NCBI GenBank assembly: GCA_002471375.1
Contig: DKPV01000073.1
Coordinates: forward strand, 1 to 61,997
Origin: Flavobacteriales bacterium UBA7325
GTDB lineage: Bacteria > Bacteroidota > Bacteroidia > Flavobacteriales_D > Crocinitomicaceae
Reading direction: 5' to 3'
DNA: 61,997 nt
Part shown: one piece after another, positions 35,773 through 44,574 of the stretch
Layout: every line of letters starts with the position of its first letter
Numbering within the stretch: the first letter of the stretch is position 1
Made by a program: the position numbers and the translations under genes
Notes under the pieces: generated by a model
Told to the model about the DNA's origin: nothing
Database searches by the model: none
What the model saw: only the letters and a program-made list of their open reading frames with translations

Positions 35773-38178
35773 TTAGTTTCTCAGTACTTTACCTGTCTTC
35801 ACGATACTCTCTAATCTCTCCAGTGTCAACTTCTCAGTACAAAGTTCCATAAACGCTTTACGCTCGAGGTCCAATAAATACTGTTCAGAGACTACAGTAT
35901 TCTGTGATAGGTCTCCACCGCACAATACGTAACCCAGTTTTTCTGAGATCACTCGATCATGATCAGACATATAATTGCCCTCTAACATTGTATTAGCACC
36001 AACGTAAACGATTCCTAATCCCTCTTGTCCAAGAACAGTAATGTTCTTTTCTCTTTTCGGAGCGATATAACCTTCATTCACCATATTAATACACGCTTCT
36101 TTAGCACGTGTCAATTGTTGCTCACGACTCACTACAACCTCATCTGTTCCTTCTCTCAAATAACCAAGATCAAAGGCTTCATAAGCTGAAGTAGATACTT
36201 TCGCTTGACCAACTGTTAAGAAACGTTCTCGTAAACGATTAATTCTAATATCACCTTCATGTAATTCGTCAGACAATCTCTTTGCGAACTCTTTCGATCC
36301 ACCACCACCTGGGATAAGACCTACTCCAAATTCAACTAAGCCCATATAGAGTTCTGAATGAGCAATAACTTTATCTGCATGCATCGCTAACTCACAACCT
36401 CCGCCAAGCGCCATATTATGTGGCGCAACGATAACTGGGATGTTCGAATAACGAACACGCATGATTGTATCCTGGAAAGACTTAACCGCAAAATTCAACT
36501 CATCGTAATCCTGCTCTATTGCCAGCATGAAAATCATTCCAACGTTTGCACCAGCAGAGAAATGACCACCCGTATTCGAGATAACCAATCCGTTGTATTC
36601 TTTTTCCGCTAGGTCAATCGCCTTGTTGATTCCTTCTATAACTCCACCACCAATAGTATTCATTTTGGTATGGAACTCCAGATTCAGTACCCCGTCACCT
36701 AAATCGACAATCGTTGTGTCAGAATTCCCCCACAACTTATTCTCGGCACGTAAAGTCTCTAACATCACAAGTCCTTCAGTTCCAGAGATGTTCTTATATG
36801 ATTTTGATTTCGTATCGTAATAACGTTTCTCGCCTTTATCAATTTGGTAGAATGAAGTACAACCTGCCTCTTTCATCTCCTGAATCCAAGAAGCAGCTTC
36901 CTTGTTGTTTCCGCCAATCAATTTCAAGCCTTGATCTAAACCAATGATGTCCCACGTTTCAAATGGTCCTAGCTCCCAACCGAACCCTGCCTTTAATGCA
37001 TCATCGATTTTGTAAAGGTCATCTGAAATTTCTGGTAATCTATTTGAGACATAGGCAAAAAGGCTTCCAAATACACTTCTGTAGAAATCGCCAGCTTTAT
37101 CCTGCCCCATTAACAACATCTTCGTTCGTTGCTTAAGGTCATCAATTGGCTTAGCCATATCTAACGTCGCAAACTTGACTCGTTGCTTAGGACCATACTC
37201 CATCGTTTCAAGATCAAGAACCAAGATTTCACTCTTACCTTTTTCGTTCTTAACTTTCTTGTAGAAACCTTGCTTAGTTTTCGATCCTAGCCAGTTATTC
37301 TCCACCATCTTTGTGATGTAGTCTGGAAGTTCAAAAAGATCCTTCTCTTCATCATCAGGACAGTTTGCTTTTAATCCATTCGCAACATGCACGAGCGTAT
37401 CCAAGCCAACAACATCACATGTTCTGAAAGTTGCAGATTTAGGTCGTCCAATGATAGGTCCGGTTAGTTTATCAACTTCTGATACAGATAAATCGAGATC
37501 TTTAACTGCGTGAAATAATGCCATGATTGCATAAACTCCCACTCGATTCGCGATGAATGCAGGTGTATCTTTACACAATACCGTCTTCTTCCCTAAATAG
37601 CGTTGCCCATAATCCATTAGGAAGTCAATAACTTCTGGATTCGTTTCAGGTGTTGGAATAATTTCCATCAACTGCAAATAACGAGGCGGATTAAAGAAGT
37701 GTGTACCGCAGAAATTGGCTTTAAAATCATCACTTCTACCTTCCAACATCATGTGAATTGGTATTCCTGAAGTATTTGAAGTTATCAAGGTTCCTGGCTT
37801 TCTGTACTTTTCAACATTTGTATAAACCTGTTGCTTAATATCCAGACGCTCGATTACAACCTCAATGACCCAATCGCAATCTTTGATCTTAGAAAGATCA
37901 TCGTCAAAATTTCCAGTTTCGATTCTTGAAGCAAAAGCTTTACGGTAAATCGGCGAAGGATTTGACTTCAAAGAGAATTGAAGTGCATCATTCACGATTC
38001 TGTTTCTGAAAACTTTTGAGCTTTCATCAACTCCTTTAGCTTTTTCTTTTTCATTCAATTCTCTTGGAACTATGTCCAATAGTAGAACGTCACATCCGAT
38101 ATTCGCAAAATGACATGCGATTCTAGATCCCATAACTCCTGAACCCAGAACTGCTACTTTTTTAATATGTCTATTCAT
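35773..38178 (-). CDS. fadN: 3-hydroxyacyl-CoA dehydrogenase/enoyl-CoA hydratase (FadN-type fusion)
   Basis: The 801-aa protein has the dehydrogenase first: NAD motif VLGSGVMGSRIA (10-21), TSNTSGIPI, GTHFFNPPRYLQLMEII and FIANRVGVY. The crotonase domain comes second (about 480-700), with GGGCELAMHAD and GLVEFGVGLIPGGGG carrying both expected Glu residues. This order is that of Bacillus FadN, the reverse of FadB/FadJ. It hydrates enoyl-CoA and oxidises 3-hydroxyacyl-CoA. Its start overlaps the upstream marR stop by 8 nt; the thiolase gene follows. No acyl-CoA dehydrogenase gene is in the unit within this window. Confidence 0.94.
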   Translation of the reverse strand: MNRHIKKVAVLGSGVMGSRIACHFANIGCDVLLLDIVPRELNEKEKAKGVDESSKVFRNRIVNDALQFSLKSNPSPIYRKAFASRIETGNFDDDLSKIKDCDWVIEVVIERLDIKQQVYTNVEKYRKPGTLITSNTSGIPIHMMLEGRSDDFKANFCGTHFFNPPRYLQLMEIIPTPETNPEVIDFLMDYGQRYLGKKTVLCKDTPAFIANRVGVYAIMALFHAVKDLDLSVSEVDKLTGPIIGRPKSATFRTCDVVGLDTLVHVANGLKANCPDDEEKDLFELPDYITKMVENNWLGSKTKQGFYKKVKNEKGKSEILVLDLETMEYGPKQRVKFATLDMAKPIDDLKQRTKMLLMGQDKAGDFYRSVFGSLFAYVSNRLPEISDDLYKIDDALKAGFGWELGPFETWDIIGLDQGLKLIGGNNKEAASWIQEMKEAGCTSFYQIDKGEKRYYDTKSKSYKNISGTEGLVMLETLRAENKLWGNSDTTIVDLGDGVLNLEFHTKMNTIGGGVIEGINKAIDLAEKEYNGLVISNTGGHFSAGANVGMIFMLAIEQDYDELNFAVKSFQDTIMRVRYSNIPVIVAPHNMALGGGCELAMHADKVIAHSELYMGLVEFGVGLIPGGGGSKEFAKRLSDELHEGDIRINRLRERFLTVGQAKVSTSAYEAFDLGYLREGTDEVVVSREQQLTRAKEACINMVNEGYIAPKREKNITVLGQEGLGIVYVGANTMLEGNYMSDHDRVISEKLGYVLCGGDLSQNTVVSEQYLLDLERKAFMELCTEKLTLERLESIVKTGKVLRN

Positions 38179-38638
38179 TAGTAGAAGACTTTAATTGTAA
38201 TTTATTCAACTCGAGATCAACCGAAGCATCAAGCTTCTCGGCTACCTCAAAAAATGTTTTTAGTTTACCTTTTGGAATACTCTCCACAAGGGTATGATTG
38301 AAATTGAGAACGAAATCTCTTGCCATTCGTCGCTTATCAACTCCTTCTTCAGTTAAGAAAATGAGCACTTTTCGTTTATCGACATCATCTGATTTACGAT
38401 AGATCAAGCCCCTCTCCTCCATAGTTTTGAGCGTTCTCGATAAACTTGTTGGTTCCATGCCCATTTTTGGGCCCAGTTGAGTACTAGGAGTTCCTTCTTT
38501 GTCTACGTTGAGAAGAATAAAACCACTTGATATGGTCAAGTCGAACTCACCTGCTTTCTGATTATACATTCTGGAGAACTTGTGCCAGAGGTGTCTGATC
38601 ACGAAGTCAACCAGGTATTCTTTCTTATTTTCAGCCAT
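38171..38638 (-). CDS. MarR-family transcriptional regulator of the fad operon
   Basis: The 155-aa winged-helix protein shows the MarR core: FDLTISSGFILLNVDKEGTPSTQLGPKMGMEPTSLSRTLKTMEERGLIYR, then the wing DDVDKRKVLIFLTEEG. It overlaps the fadN-like gene by 8 nt and heads the operon. By position it most likely controls the beta-oxidation genes in response to an acyl-CoA or related ligand (inference). Confidence 0.93.
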   Translation of the reverse strand: MAENKKEYLVDFVIRHLWHKFSRMYNQKAGEFDLTISSGFILLNVDKEGTPSTQLGPKMGMEPTSLSRTLKTMEERGLIYRKSDDVDKRKVLIFLTEEGVDKRRMARDFVLNFNHTLVESIPKGKLKTFFEVAEKLDASVDLELNKLQLKSSTNE

Positions 38639-38757
38639 TAATGGATTGTTTATGTTGTCTTAAAAAGACGCCCAAAAATACTAAAAAGTTTTATGCAGAC
38701 ATAATAAATTAGCTAAAATACAGAATGATCCTCAAGCGGTAAAGTGAAGGAGGAATG

Positions 38758-39162
38758 CTACCAAGATTTTTCGGAGATATGAACCGTTCCTTTAAATCTT
38801 GAAACAATTTTATTCTCCTGATTATAAATGCTTACCGAATAAATACCGATTGTCTTACCACGATAGACTTCAGTTGACTCTACTCTTAACAGATCCTCAA
38901 CAAATACAGGATTAACGTGAGAAATTGAAGTTTCAATGCTGACACATTTCATACCATGTGCATTTGCTGCAAAGGCAAGCGCAGAATCTGATAGCGAATA
39001 GGTAATCCCGCCATGAGCGATCTGATGACCATTCAACATTTCATTTCTGACACGACATTTTAATTTGCAAGACCCTTTCGATGTTTCCAAAATATCAACT
39101 CCAAGCCATTGACTAAAGGCGTCACCCTTCATCATTTCGTCAACAATTTCCCTTGGTGACAT
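38758..39162 (-). CDS. PaaI-type hotdog-fold thioesterase
   Basis: The 134-aa protein has the hotdog active-site region NGHQIAHGGITYSLSDSALAFAANAHG (44-70), with the Gly-Gly and Asp expected for PaaI, and SIETSISHVNPV as the following strand. PaaI-family enzymes hydrolyse (hydroxy)phenylacetyl-CoA or related acyl-CoAs. No paa catabolic genes are adjacent, so the substrate is open. It begins directly after the stop of the preceding hypothetical gene. Confidence 0.88.
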   Translation of the reverse strand: MSPREIVDEMMKGDAFSQWLGVDILETSKGSCKLKCRVRNEMLNGHQIAHGGITYSLSDSALAFAANAHGMKCVSIETSISHVNPVFVEDLLRVESTEVYRGKTIGIYSVSIYNQENKIVSRFKGTVHISEKSW

Positions 39163-39642
39163 TTATGCCTTTATTGCTGTATTCATTAAAGAAATCATCG
39201 CAAGCATGACAATAAACAACTGCGTTGCTGTGTCGTCATCCAATGAAGTTCCATCAACATCTTCTGTGCTCACTTCGATCATCATGAAGCGTGTCAAGTC
39301 TGGTTGCTCATTAAACTCGATGATTGATTCTTCATCTTCTTGCTTAAAATATTGATCTAAAACCTCAAAGAAAGGTTCCTCGAACTCGTCAATTGCCGCT
39401 TCATCAATCTCATTTAACAAGACGCCTTCCTGAACGAATGCCTCTGAAATAAGGCAGTAATAATAAATCAGAAGACCTTCTAGTTTGTCATTCTCATACT
39501 CTGCAGCAGCAGACATCACATAACCGAGAAGTATCTGTTGAGCAAGCGCATAAGTTTCAGCCAATTTTTCTAATGAATCTTCGTCGAGATTATCAACTTT
39601 ATCAATCGCCTTTTCTATACTACTTAAACAAACTTGTTTCAT
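39163..39642 (-). CDS. Acidic alpha-helical hypothetical protein
   Basis: I start at the ATG at 39642 (159 aa, MKQVCLSSIEKAIDKVDNL); the longer frame to 39690 would start with an unlikely hydrophobic stretch. The protein is strongly acidic and predicted helical, without signal peptide or membrane segment. I do not recognise the family. Its stop abuts the ATG of the PaaI-type thioesterase with no gap, so the two are cotranscribed. Confidence 0.75.
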   Translation of the reverse strand: MKQVCLSSIEKAIDKVDNLDEDSLEKLAETYALAQQILLGYVMSAAAEYENDKLEGLLIYYYCLISEAFVQEGVLLNEIDEAAIDEFEEPFFEVLDQYFKQEDEESIIEFNEQPDLTRFMMIEVSTEDVDGTSLDDDTATQLFIVMLAMISLMNTAIKA

Positions 39643-39716
39643 GCTAAACGTTTTTGCAAAAGTAATGAATTCTAGGACGAACAATCTCAAGAATTACTGT
39701 AAATCGTTCTTTGTTG

Positions 39717-39746
39717 TTGATTACATTAATCAGTTCCGTATCTTTG
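39717..39746 (+). promoter_or_regulatory. Candidate promoter of the S9 peptidase gene
   Basis: TTG (39717-39719), a 19-nt spacer and an exact TATCTTTG (39739-39746) fit the Bacteroidota consensus. The ATG lies 23 nt after the -7 box, giving a leader of about 20 nt. Confidence 0.65.
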
Positions 39747-39769
39747 GGTAGCGAAAAAATTCAATTAAC

Positions 39770-41902
39770 ATGATGAAAAATATAATTTCCGCTTTCGTAA
39801 TAGGCTTAATAGCTATTACATCGTTCGGACAAGGTACAGATTTAACACTTGAAGATGCTGTTATGCAACAGTATAGAAAATTTGCGCCAACATCATTAAT
39901 AATGTTCAATTGGATACCTGAGACCAACGATTACTCGTACCTAAGTGATAATTATCAATCGCTTATGAGTGGGTCAATGGACAACAAAGGCATCAAAGAA
40001 ATTGTTTCGATCCAAGGAGTCAACAAAGCTCTGAAATCTGAATTGTTTTGGTTCTCTGGATTAAAATGGAAGAATAAAGATGAGTTTTGGCTGAACGATG
40101 GAGCCAACTTCTATAGCTATAATGTTGTAGAAAAAACTGGAAAATTACTTCATGGATTGAATACAGATTCCGAGAATGCAACATTTCATGATGGAACTGA
40201 AAATGTAGCATACACAAGAAATAACAACATCTACCTACACACCGGAAACGGACGGAAAGTTATTGTAACTGATAATGCTGATAAAAACATTGTTTCAGGT
40301 CAAGCAATCGCCAGAAGTGAATTTGGGATTACGAATGGTTTGTTTTGGTCTCCAAGTGGAGGTCACCTGGCATTTTATCAAAAAGACGAATCAAAAGTTC
40401 ACGATTATCCTTTATTAGATGTTACAGAAACTCCAGGAAAGGTTGACTTCATTAAATACCCAATGGCCGGTCAGGACTCTGAGAAAGCCCGTGTAGGTAT
40501 CTACAACTTGTCAACGAGAAAAACGGTGTTTTTTGAAGCACGTAAAGGCGAGGAGAATTACCTCACAAATCTGTCATGGACACCAGATAGTAAATTCGTT
40601 CTTATCGCGGAGGTTAATCGTGATCAAAATCACATGTGGCTGAATGTTTACAATGCGGAATCTGGTAAATTCGTTCGCACCTTGTTTGAAGAAACAAATG
40701 ACAAATGGGTAGAGCCAGAACATCCAGCTTTCTTTCCAAATGAAAATTCAAATAATTTTGTTTGGATCTCTGAGAAAAGCGGATTTAACAACCTCTACTA
40801 CTACGACTTCGAAGGTAAACTCATCAAACAACTTACAGATCATCAATTTGTAGTGAAAGACATCATGGAATTCTCCGATGATAAATTATTCTATACAACA
40901 ACTGGCGAAGGATCACCACTTGAAACTCAGATTTATTACGTTTCATTAAAAGGTAAGTACAAAATCCTTACAAGAGCAAACGGCTCACATACTGTGGACA
41001 TCTCTTCGAACGGGAAATACTTTCATGATCAATTCTCTAGCAGTAGATGTCCAAATGAGGATTGGGTGATCAATCTTAAAGGAAAAATAGAGCGCAAACT
41101 AAACTCCGGTACTACACTACTCGATGGATACAAAATCGGTACCGCGGAAATCGAAACTATTGACGCTAAAGACGGAACAAAATTGTACACAAGACTTATC
41201 AAGCCAAGTGATTTTGATCCTTCGAAACAATATCCTGTTTTAGTATATGTTTATGGTGGACCTCATGCGCAATTAATTACTGATTCTTGGTTAGACGGAG
41301 CATCTCTTTGGATGTATTGGATGGCTGAGCAAGGCTACCTCGTATTTACGGTTGACAATCGAGGTTCGGCAGAAAGAGGGTTCGAATTCGAGTCACAAAT
41401 TCACAGACAATGCGGGACAGTTGAAATCGAAGACCAAATGTCTGGGATCGAATACCTAAAATCTCTTGACTACGTAGATCCAGATCGACTCGCAGTACAC
41501 GGATGGTCCTATGGTGGATTCATGACAACTTCATTGATGCTCAGAGAAGCAGGCACATTTAATGTTGGCGTTGCTGGAGGACCAGTTACTGATTGGAAGT
41601 ATTATGAAATTATGTATGGTGAGCGTTACATGGATCACCCAGACCAAAACCCGAAAGGATACGAAGAAGCGGCACTTGCAACACACGCAGATAAATTGGA
41701 AGGTGATCTATTGCTAATTCATGGCACATCGGATGATGTGGTAGTCATGCAGCACAACCTTACGCTTGTGAAGAAATTTGTTGAGCTTGGAAAACAAATG
41801 GACTTCTTCCCTTATCCAATGCACAAGCATAATGTTCGTGGAGGTGATAGAGTTCATCTGATAACTAAAGTTTTGAACTACGTTCTAGAAAACAATAAAT
41901 AA
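39770..41902 (+). CDS. S9 family peptidase, dipeptidyl-peptidase IV-like
   Basis: The 710-aa protein has a signal peptide (MMKNIISAFVIGLIAITSFGQ), an eight-bladed DPP-IV N-terminal propeller (about 40-430) and an alpha/beta-hydrolase domain. The catalytic Ser lies in HGWSYGGFMTT (about 581-591), the Asp in HGTSDDVV and the His in MHKHNVRGGDRVHL. It removes N-terminal X-Pro-type dipeptides, probably in the periplasm. The second ATG, one codon later, is an equally good start. It is monocistronic behind its own promoter. Confidence 0.94.
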   Translation: MMKNIISAFVIGLIAITSFGQGTDLTLEDAVMQQYRKFAPTSLIMFNWIPETNDYSYLSDNYQSLMSGSMDNKGIKEIVSIQGVNKALKSELFWFSGLKWKNKDEFWLNDGANFYSYNVVEKTGKLLHGLNTDSENATFHDGTENVAYTRNNNIYLHTGNGRKVIVTDNADKNIVSGQAIARSEFGITNGLFWSPSGGHLAFYQKDESKVHDYPLLDVTETPGKVDFIKYPMAGQDSEKARVGIYNLSTRKTVFFEARKGEENYLTNLSWTPDSKFVLIAEVNRDQNHMWLNVYNAESGKFVRTLFEETNDKWVEPEHPAFFPNENSNNFVWISEKSGFNNLYYYDFEGKLIKQLTDHQFVVKDIMEFSDDKLFYTTTGEGSPLETQIYYVSLKGKYKILTRANGSHTVDISSNGKYFHDQFSSSRCPNEDWVINLKGKIERKLNSGTTLLDGYKIGTAEIETIDAKDGTKLYTRLIKPSDFDPSKQYPVLVYVYGGPHAQLITDSWLDGASLWMYWMAEQGYLVFTVDNRGSAERGFEFESQIHRQCGTVEIEDQMSGIEYLKSLDYVDPDRLAVHGWSYGGFMTTSLMLREAGTFNVGVAGGPVTDWKYYEIMYGERYMDHPDQNPKGYEEAALATHADKLEGDLLLIHGTSDDVVVMQHNLTLVKKFVELGKQMDFFPYPMHKHNVRGGDRVHLITKVLNYVLENNK

Positions 41903-41979
41903 TTGGCAGGAGGTAGTCCAGGTCTACTCGATTCACCAACTAAATTCTTGGCGAAAATAAAGCGGTTAGTAAAAAGCCC

Positions 41980-42192
41980 TTGGCATTTGGAATTATTGGT
42001 GCCATTGTCTTGACTGGCGCGTGTATTGCGGCATATATTGACGTGGGAAGCATAGTCATAACAGCCTTTCCGTTTATCCCAATTTCCCTCATCTTAATCA
42101 TTTCTGGTGTTAAAAGGAAAACACCTCTAGCGATTTTTCTTGGAGTTACCGGCAGTATAATGATTATAACAATTGCCCTGATAATTCTATGA
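41980..42192 (+). CDS. Possible small two-to-three-helix membrane protein (no ATG start)
   Basis: The open frame runs from a TAA at 41941-41943 to TGA at 42190-42192. From a TTG at 41980 it gives 70 residues, almost all hydrophobic: AFGIIGAIVLTGACIAAYI, then FIPISLILIISGVKR and FLGVTGSIMIITIALIIL. Codons before the TTG (GENKAVSKKP) also look coding, so the true start may be an ATT at 41944, or the original start may be lost. It resembles the small repeat-helix membrane proteins of the DUF4190 type only in composition. The rest of the gap 41903-42405 holds a palindrome and the E1 promoter. Confidence 0.4.
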   Translation: MAFGIIGAIVLTGACIAAYIDVGSIVITAFPFIPISLILIISGVKRKTPLAIFLGVTGSIMIITIALIIL

Positions 42193-42238
42193 ACTTTCTC
42201 CATCACAAGCGCAAGAACCCATACCTCCAATTGGCGCA

Positions 42239-42256
42239 GTAGCTAATATTAGCTAC
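42239..42256. repeat. 18-bp perfect palindrome
   Basis: GTAGCTAATATTAGCTAC is a perfect dyad with no loop, in the intergenic region upstream of the E1 gene, about 120 nt before its -7 box. It has the size of an operator for a dimeric regulator; no T-tract follows, so it is not a terminator. Single copy as far as I can see in this window. Confidence 0.5.
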
Positions 42257-42372
42257 CTTATACTGGACGGAGTTTTCCTTAATTCTGAGCGCAAAAAAAT
42301 TAATGCTTCAAAAATTCGATAAGCGAACTAAGTGAATCGCGTTATGACCTGCATAAATCCTTGAAAAATCCG

Positions 42373-42380
42373 TATATTTG
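42373..42380 (+). promoter_or_regulatory. Candidate -7 box (TATATTTG) and RBS for the E1 gene
   Basis: An exact TATATTTG lies 25 nt before the ATG at 42406, with TAGGAG at 42391-42396 as a Shine-Dalgarno-like element, unusual in this A-rich-leader genome. The -33 region lacks a clear TTG. Confidence 0.45.
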
Positions 42381-42405
42381 ACCACCAAAATAGGAGAACA
42401 CAAAT

Positions 42406-44499
42406 ATGGCGTCAACGGATACCAAATCAAAAAAACAAGCAGTTAAGACATCAAAAAAGACATTACTCGATGCATTTCGATTCATGTCCACTGCAAAGAC
42501 CTTAGCTGAAAAATACGAGGAAAATAAGGAAGTAACTGCAAAGTACGTTCATGCAACGTCGCGTGGTCATGAGGCAATTCAAATTGCCTGTGGTATGCTC
42601 CTTAAACCTCAAGATTGGGTAGCTCCATATTATCGTGATGACAGTATTCTTCTGAGTATTGGGATGACACCCTATGAGTTAATGCTTCAAGTATTTGCAA
42701 AGAAAGATGATCCATTCTCAGGAGGTAGAACCTATTATTCGCACCCATCACTGAAGCGTGATGACATGCCCAAAATACCTCATCAATCGTCTGCGACTGG
42801 AATGCAAGCTATTCCAACAACAGGGGTTGCAATGGGAGTTCAATACAAAGAGATCCAAGGTTTAGCAGAAGATTTTAAGGGTGAAAACCCTGTAGTTGTT
42901 TGTTCACTTGGTGATGCTAGCTGTACGGAAGGTGAAGTGTCTGAAGCATTTCAGATGGCTGCCTTGAAACAGTATCCGATCGTATATTTAGTTCAAGATA
43001 ACGGTTGGGACATCTCGGCGAATGCTGAAGAAACTAGAGCTCAAGACATTACCAAATATGCTCAAGGGTTCAACGGAATTGAGATTCGAACAATTGACGG
43101 ATCTGACTTTGAGACTTCTTATCAAACGATGGATGAAGTTTTCAAAATTGTAAGAAAAGAACGCAGACCTTTTATCGTGCATGCAAAAGTTCCGTTATTG
43201 GGACACCACACATCTGGAGTAAGAAAAGAATGGTACCGTGATGACTTGGAAGAAGCAACGAAGAGAGACCCTTATCCAAAGTTGAAAGATCTTATGCGCT
43301 CGGCAGGAATTGGGGAAGCTGACTTAATAAATATCGAAGCGGAAACAAAGAAATTAGTTGACTCAGAGTATGATAAGGCGCTAAATGCAGAAGACCCTGA
43401 TCCACATTCAATAACTGATCACATATTTGCTCCATCACCGATTACTGAAGAATCAGGAGAACGCGAGCCAAAAGGCAAGAAAAAAACCGTAATGGTTGAT
43501 TCCGCTCTATTTGCTGTGCGTGAATTAATGGAAAAACACCCAGAATCTTTGCTTTATGGACAAGATGTAGGAGGAAGACTAGGGGGAGTTTTTCGCGAAG
43601 CTGCCACACTAGCTCAAAAATTTGGTGACGATCGTGTTTTTAACACACCAATCCAAGAAGCCTTTATCATCGGTTCAACTGTAGGAATGTCCGCGGTAGG
43701 ATTAAAACCAATCGTTGAAGTTCAATTTGCTGATTACATATGGCCCGGTCTCAATCAATTATTTACTGAGGTAAGCCGATCATACTATCTTTCTAATGGC
43801 AAATGGCCTGTTAGCTGCATTATCAGGGTTCCAATTGGCGCTTACGGTTCAGGTGGACCTTACCATTCGTCAAGTGTTGAGTCAATATTAACAAATATTC
43901 GAGGGATTAAAGTTGCATATCCATCAACTGGTGCTGATTTGAAAGGATTGATGAAATCATCTTTTTATGATCCGAATCCAGTAGTGATTTTGGAGCACAA
44001 AGGATTGTATTGGTCGAAGATCAAAGGAACTGAAGGCTCGATGTCTATTGAACCAGATGAAGATTATGTTATTCCTTTTGGAAAAGCAAGAACTGTAATT
44101 GAAGCAGATGCTGATGCTGTCAAAAACGGAGAAAGCTGTGCAATTATTACCTACGGTAGAGGTGTGTATTGGTCACTGGAGGCTGCTGAATCATTTGAAG
44201 GAAAAGTAGAAATTATTGATCTTCGAACATTGAATCCATTAGATTATGATGCGATGAATACAGCTGCTCAAATGCACAGTAAGGTTATGCTCGTAACGGA
44301 GGAGTCTATTGAAGCGACATTTACCTTGGCTCTAGCGGGGAGAATTCAACGTGATAATTTTAAAGCCTTGGATGCACCGGTTTCAATTGTTGGTTCGATT
44401 GATACACCTGCTATTCCGTTGAATTCTGAATTAGAAGCTACCCTTTTACCAAGTTCTGAAAAGATCGAGAGTGCTCTTGGTGAGTTGCTAGGATTTTAA
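42406..44499 (+). CDS. 2-oxoacid dehydrogenase E1 component, fused alpha and beta subunits
   Basis: The 697-aa protein joins an E1-alpha domain (about 15-335: YVHATSRGHEAIQIA, YYRDDSILLSIGM, TPP motif GDASCTEGE ... QDNGWDIS, HHTSGVRKEWY) to an E1-beta domain (about 360-697: DSALFAVRELMEKHPESLLYGQDVG, FNTPIQEAFIIGSTVGMS, EVQFADYIWPGLNQL, LRTLNPLDYD). The fusion is common in Bacteroidota and is usually assigned to branched-chain 2-oxoacid (2-oxoisovalerate) dehydrogenase. It decarboxylates the oxoacid and passes the acyl group to an E2 lipoyl domain; E2 and E3 are not in this window. A pyruvate substrate is less likely but not excluded. Confidence 0.93.
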   Translation: MASTDTKSKKQAVKTSKKTLLDAFRFMSTAKTLAEKYEENKEVTAKYVHATSRGHEAIQIACGMLLKPQDWVAPYYRDDSILLSIGMTPYELMLQVFAKKDDPFSGGRTYYSHPSLKRDDMPKIPHQSSATGMQAIPTTGVAMGVQYKEIQGLAEDFKGENPVVVCSLGDASCTEGEVSEAFQMAALKQYPIVYLVQDNGWDISANAEETRAQDITKYAQGFNGIEIRTIDGSDFETSYQTMDEVFKIVRKERRPFIVHAKVPLLGHHTSGVRKEWYRDDLEEATKRDPYPKLKDLMRSAGIGEADLINIEAETKKLVDSEYDKALNAEDPDPHSITDHIFAPSPITEESGEREPKGKKKTVMVDSALFAVRELMEKHPESLLYGQDVGGRLGGVFREAATLAQKFGDDRVFNTPIQEAFIIGSTVGMSAVGLKPIVEVQFADYIWPGLNQLFTEVSRSYYLSNGKWPVSCIIRVPIGAYGSGGPYHSSSVESILTNIRGIKVAYPSTGADLKGLMKSSFYDPNPVVILEHKGLYWSKIKGTEGSMSIEPDEDYVIPFGKARTVIEADADAVKNGESCAIITYGRGVYWSLEAAESFEGKVEIIDLRTLNPLDYDAMNTAAQMHSKVMLVTEESIEATFTLALAGRIQRDNFKALDAPVSIVGSIDTPAIPLNSELEATLLPSSEKIESALGELLGF

Positions 44500-44574
44500 G
44501 CTGTTATCGTATGTATTGTTTTCAATTAATGGTGCTTATTCACACTTAGAATATGATAGAGTGAGCGTTGGTGA

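Noticed and set aside
41940..42230. 96-codon minus-strand frame opposite the small membrane ORF
   Set aside because: Mirror of a hydrophobic ORF; Ile/Val-rich antisense frames of this kind are expected by chance.
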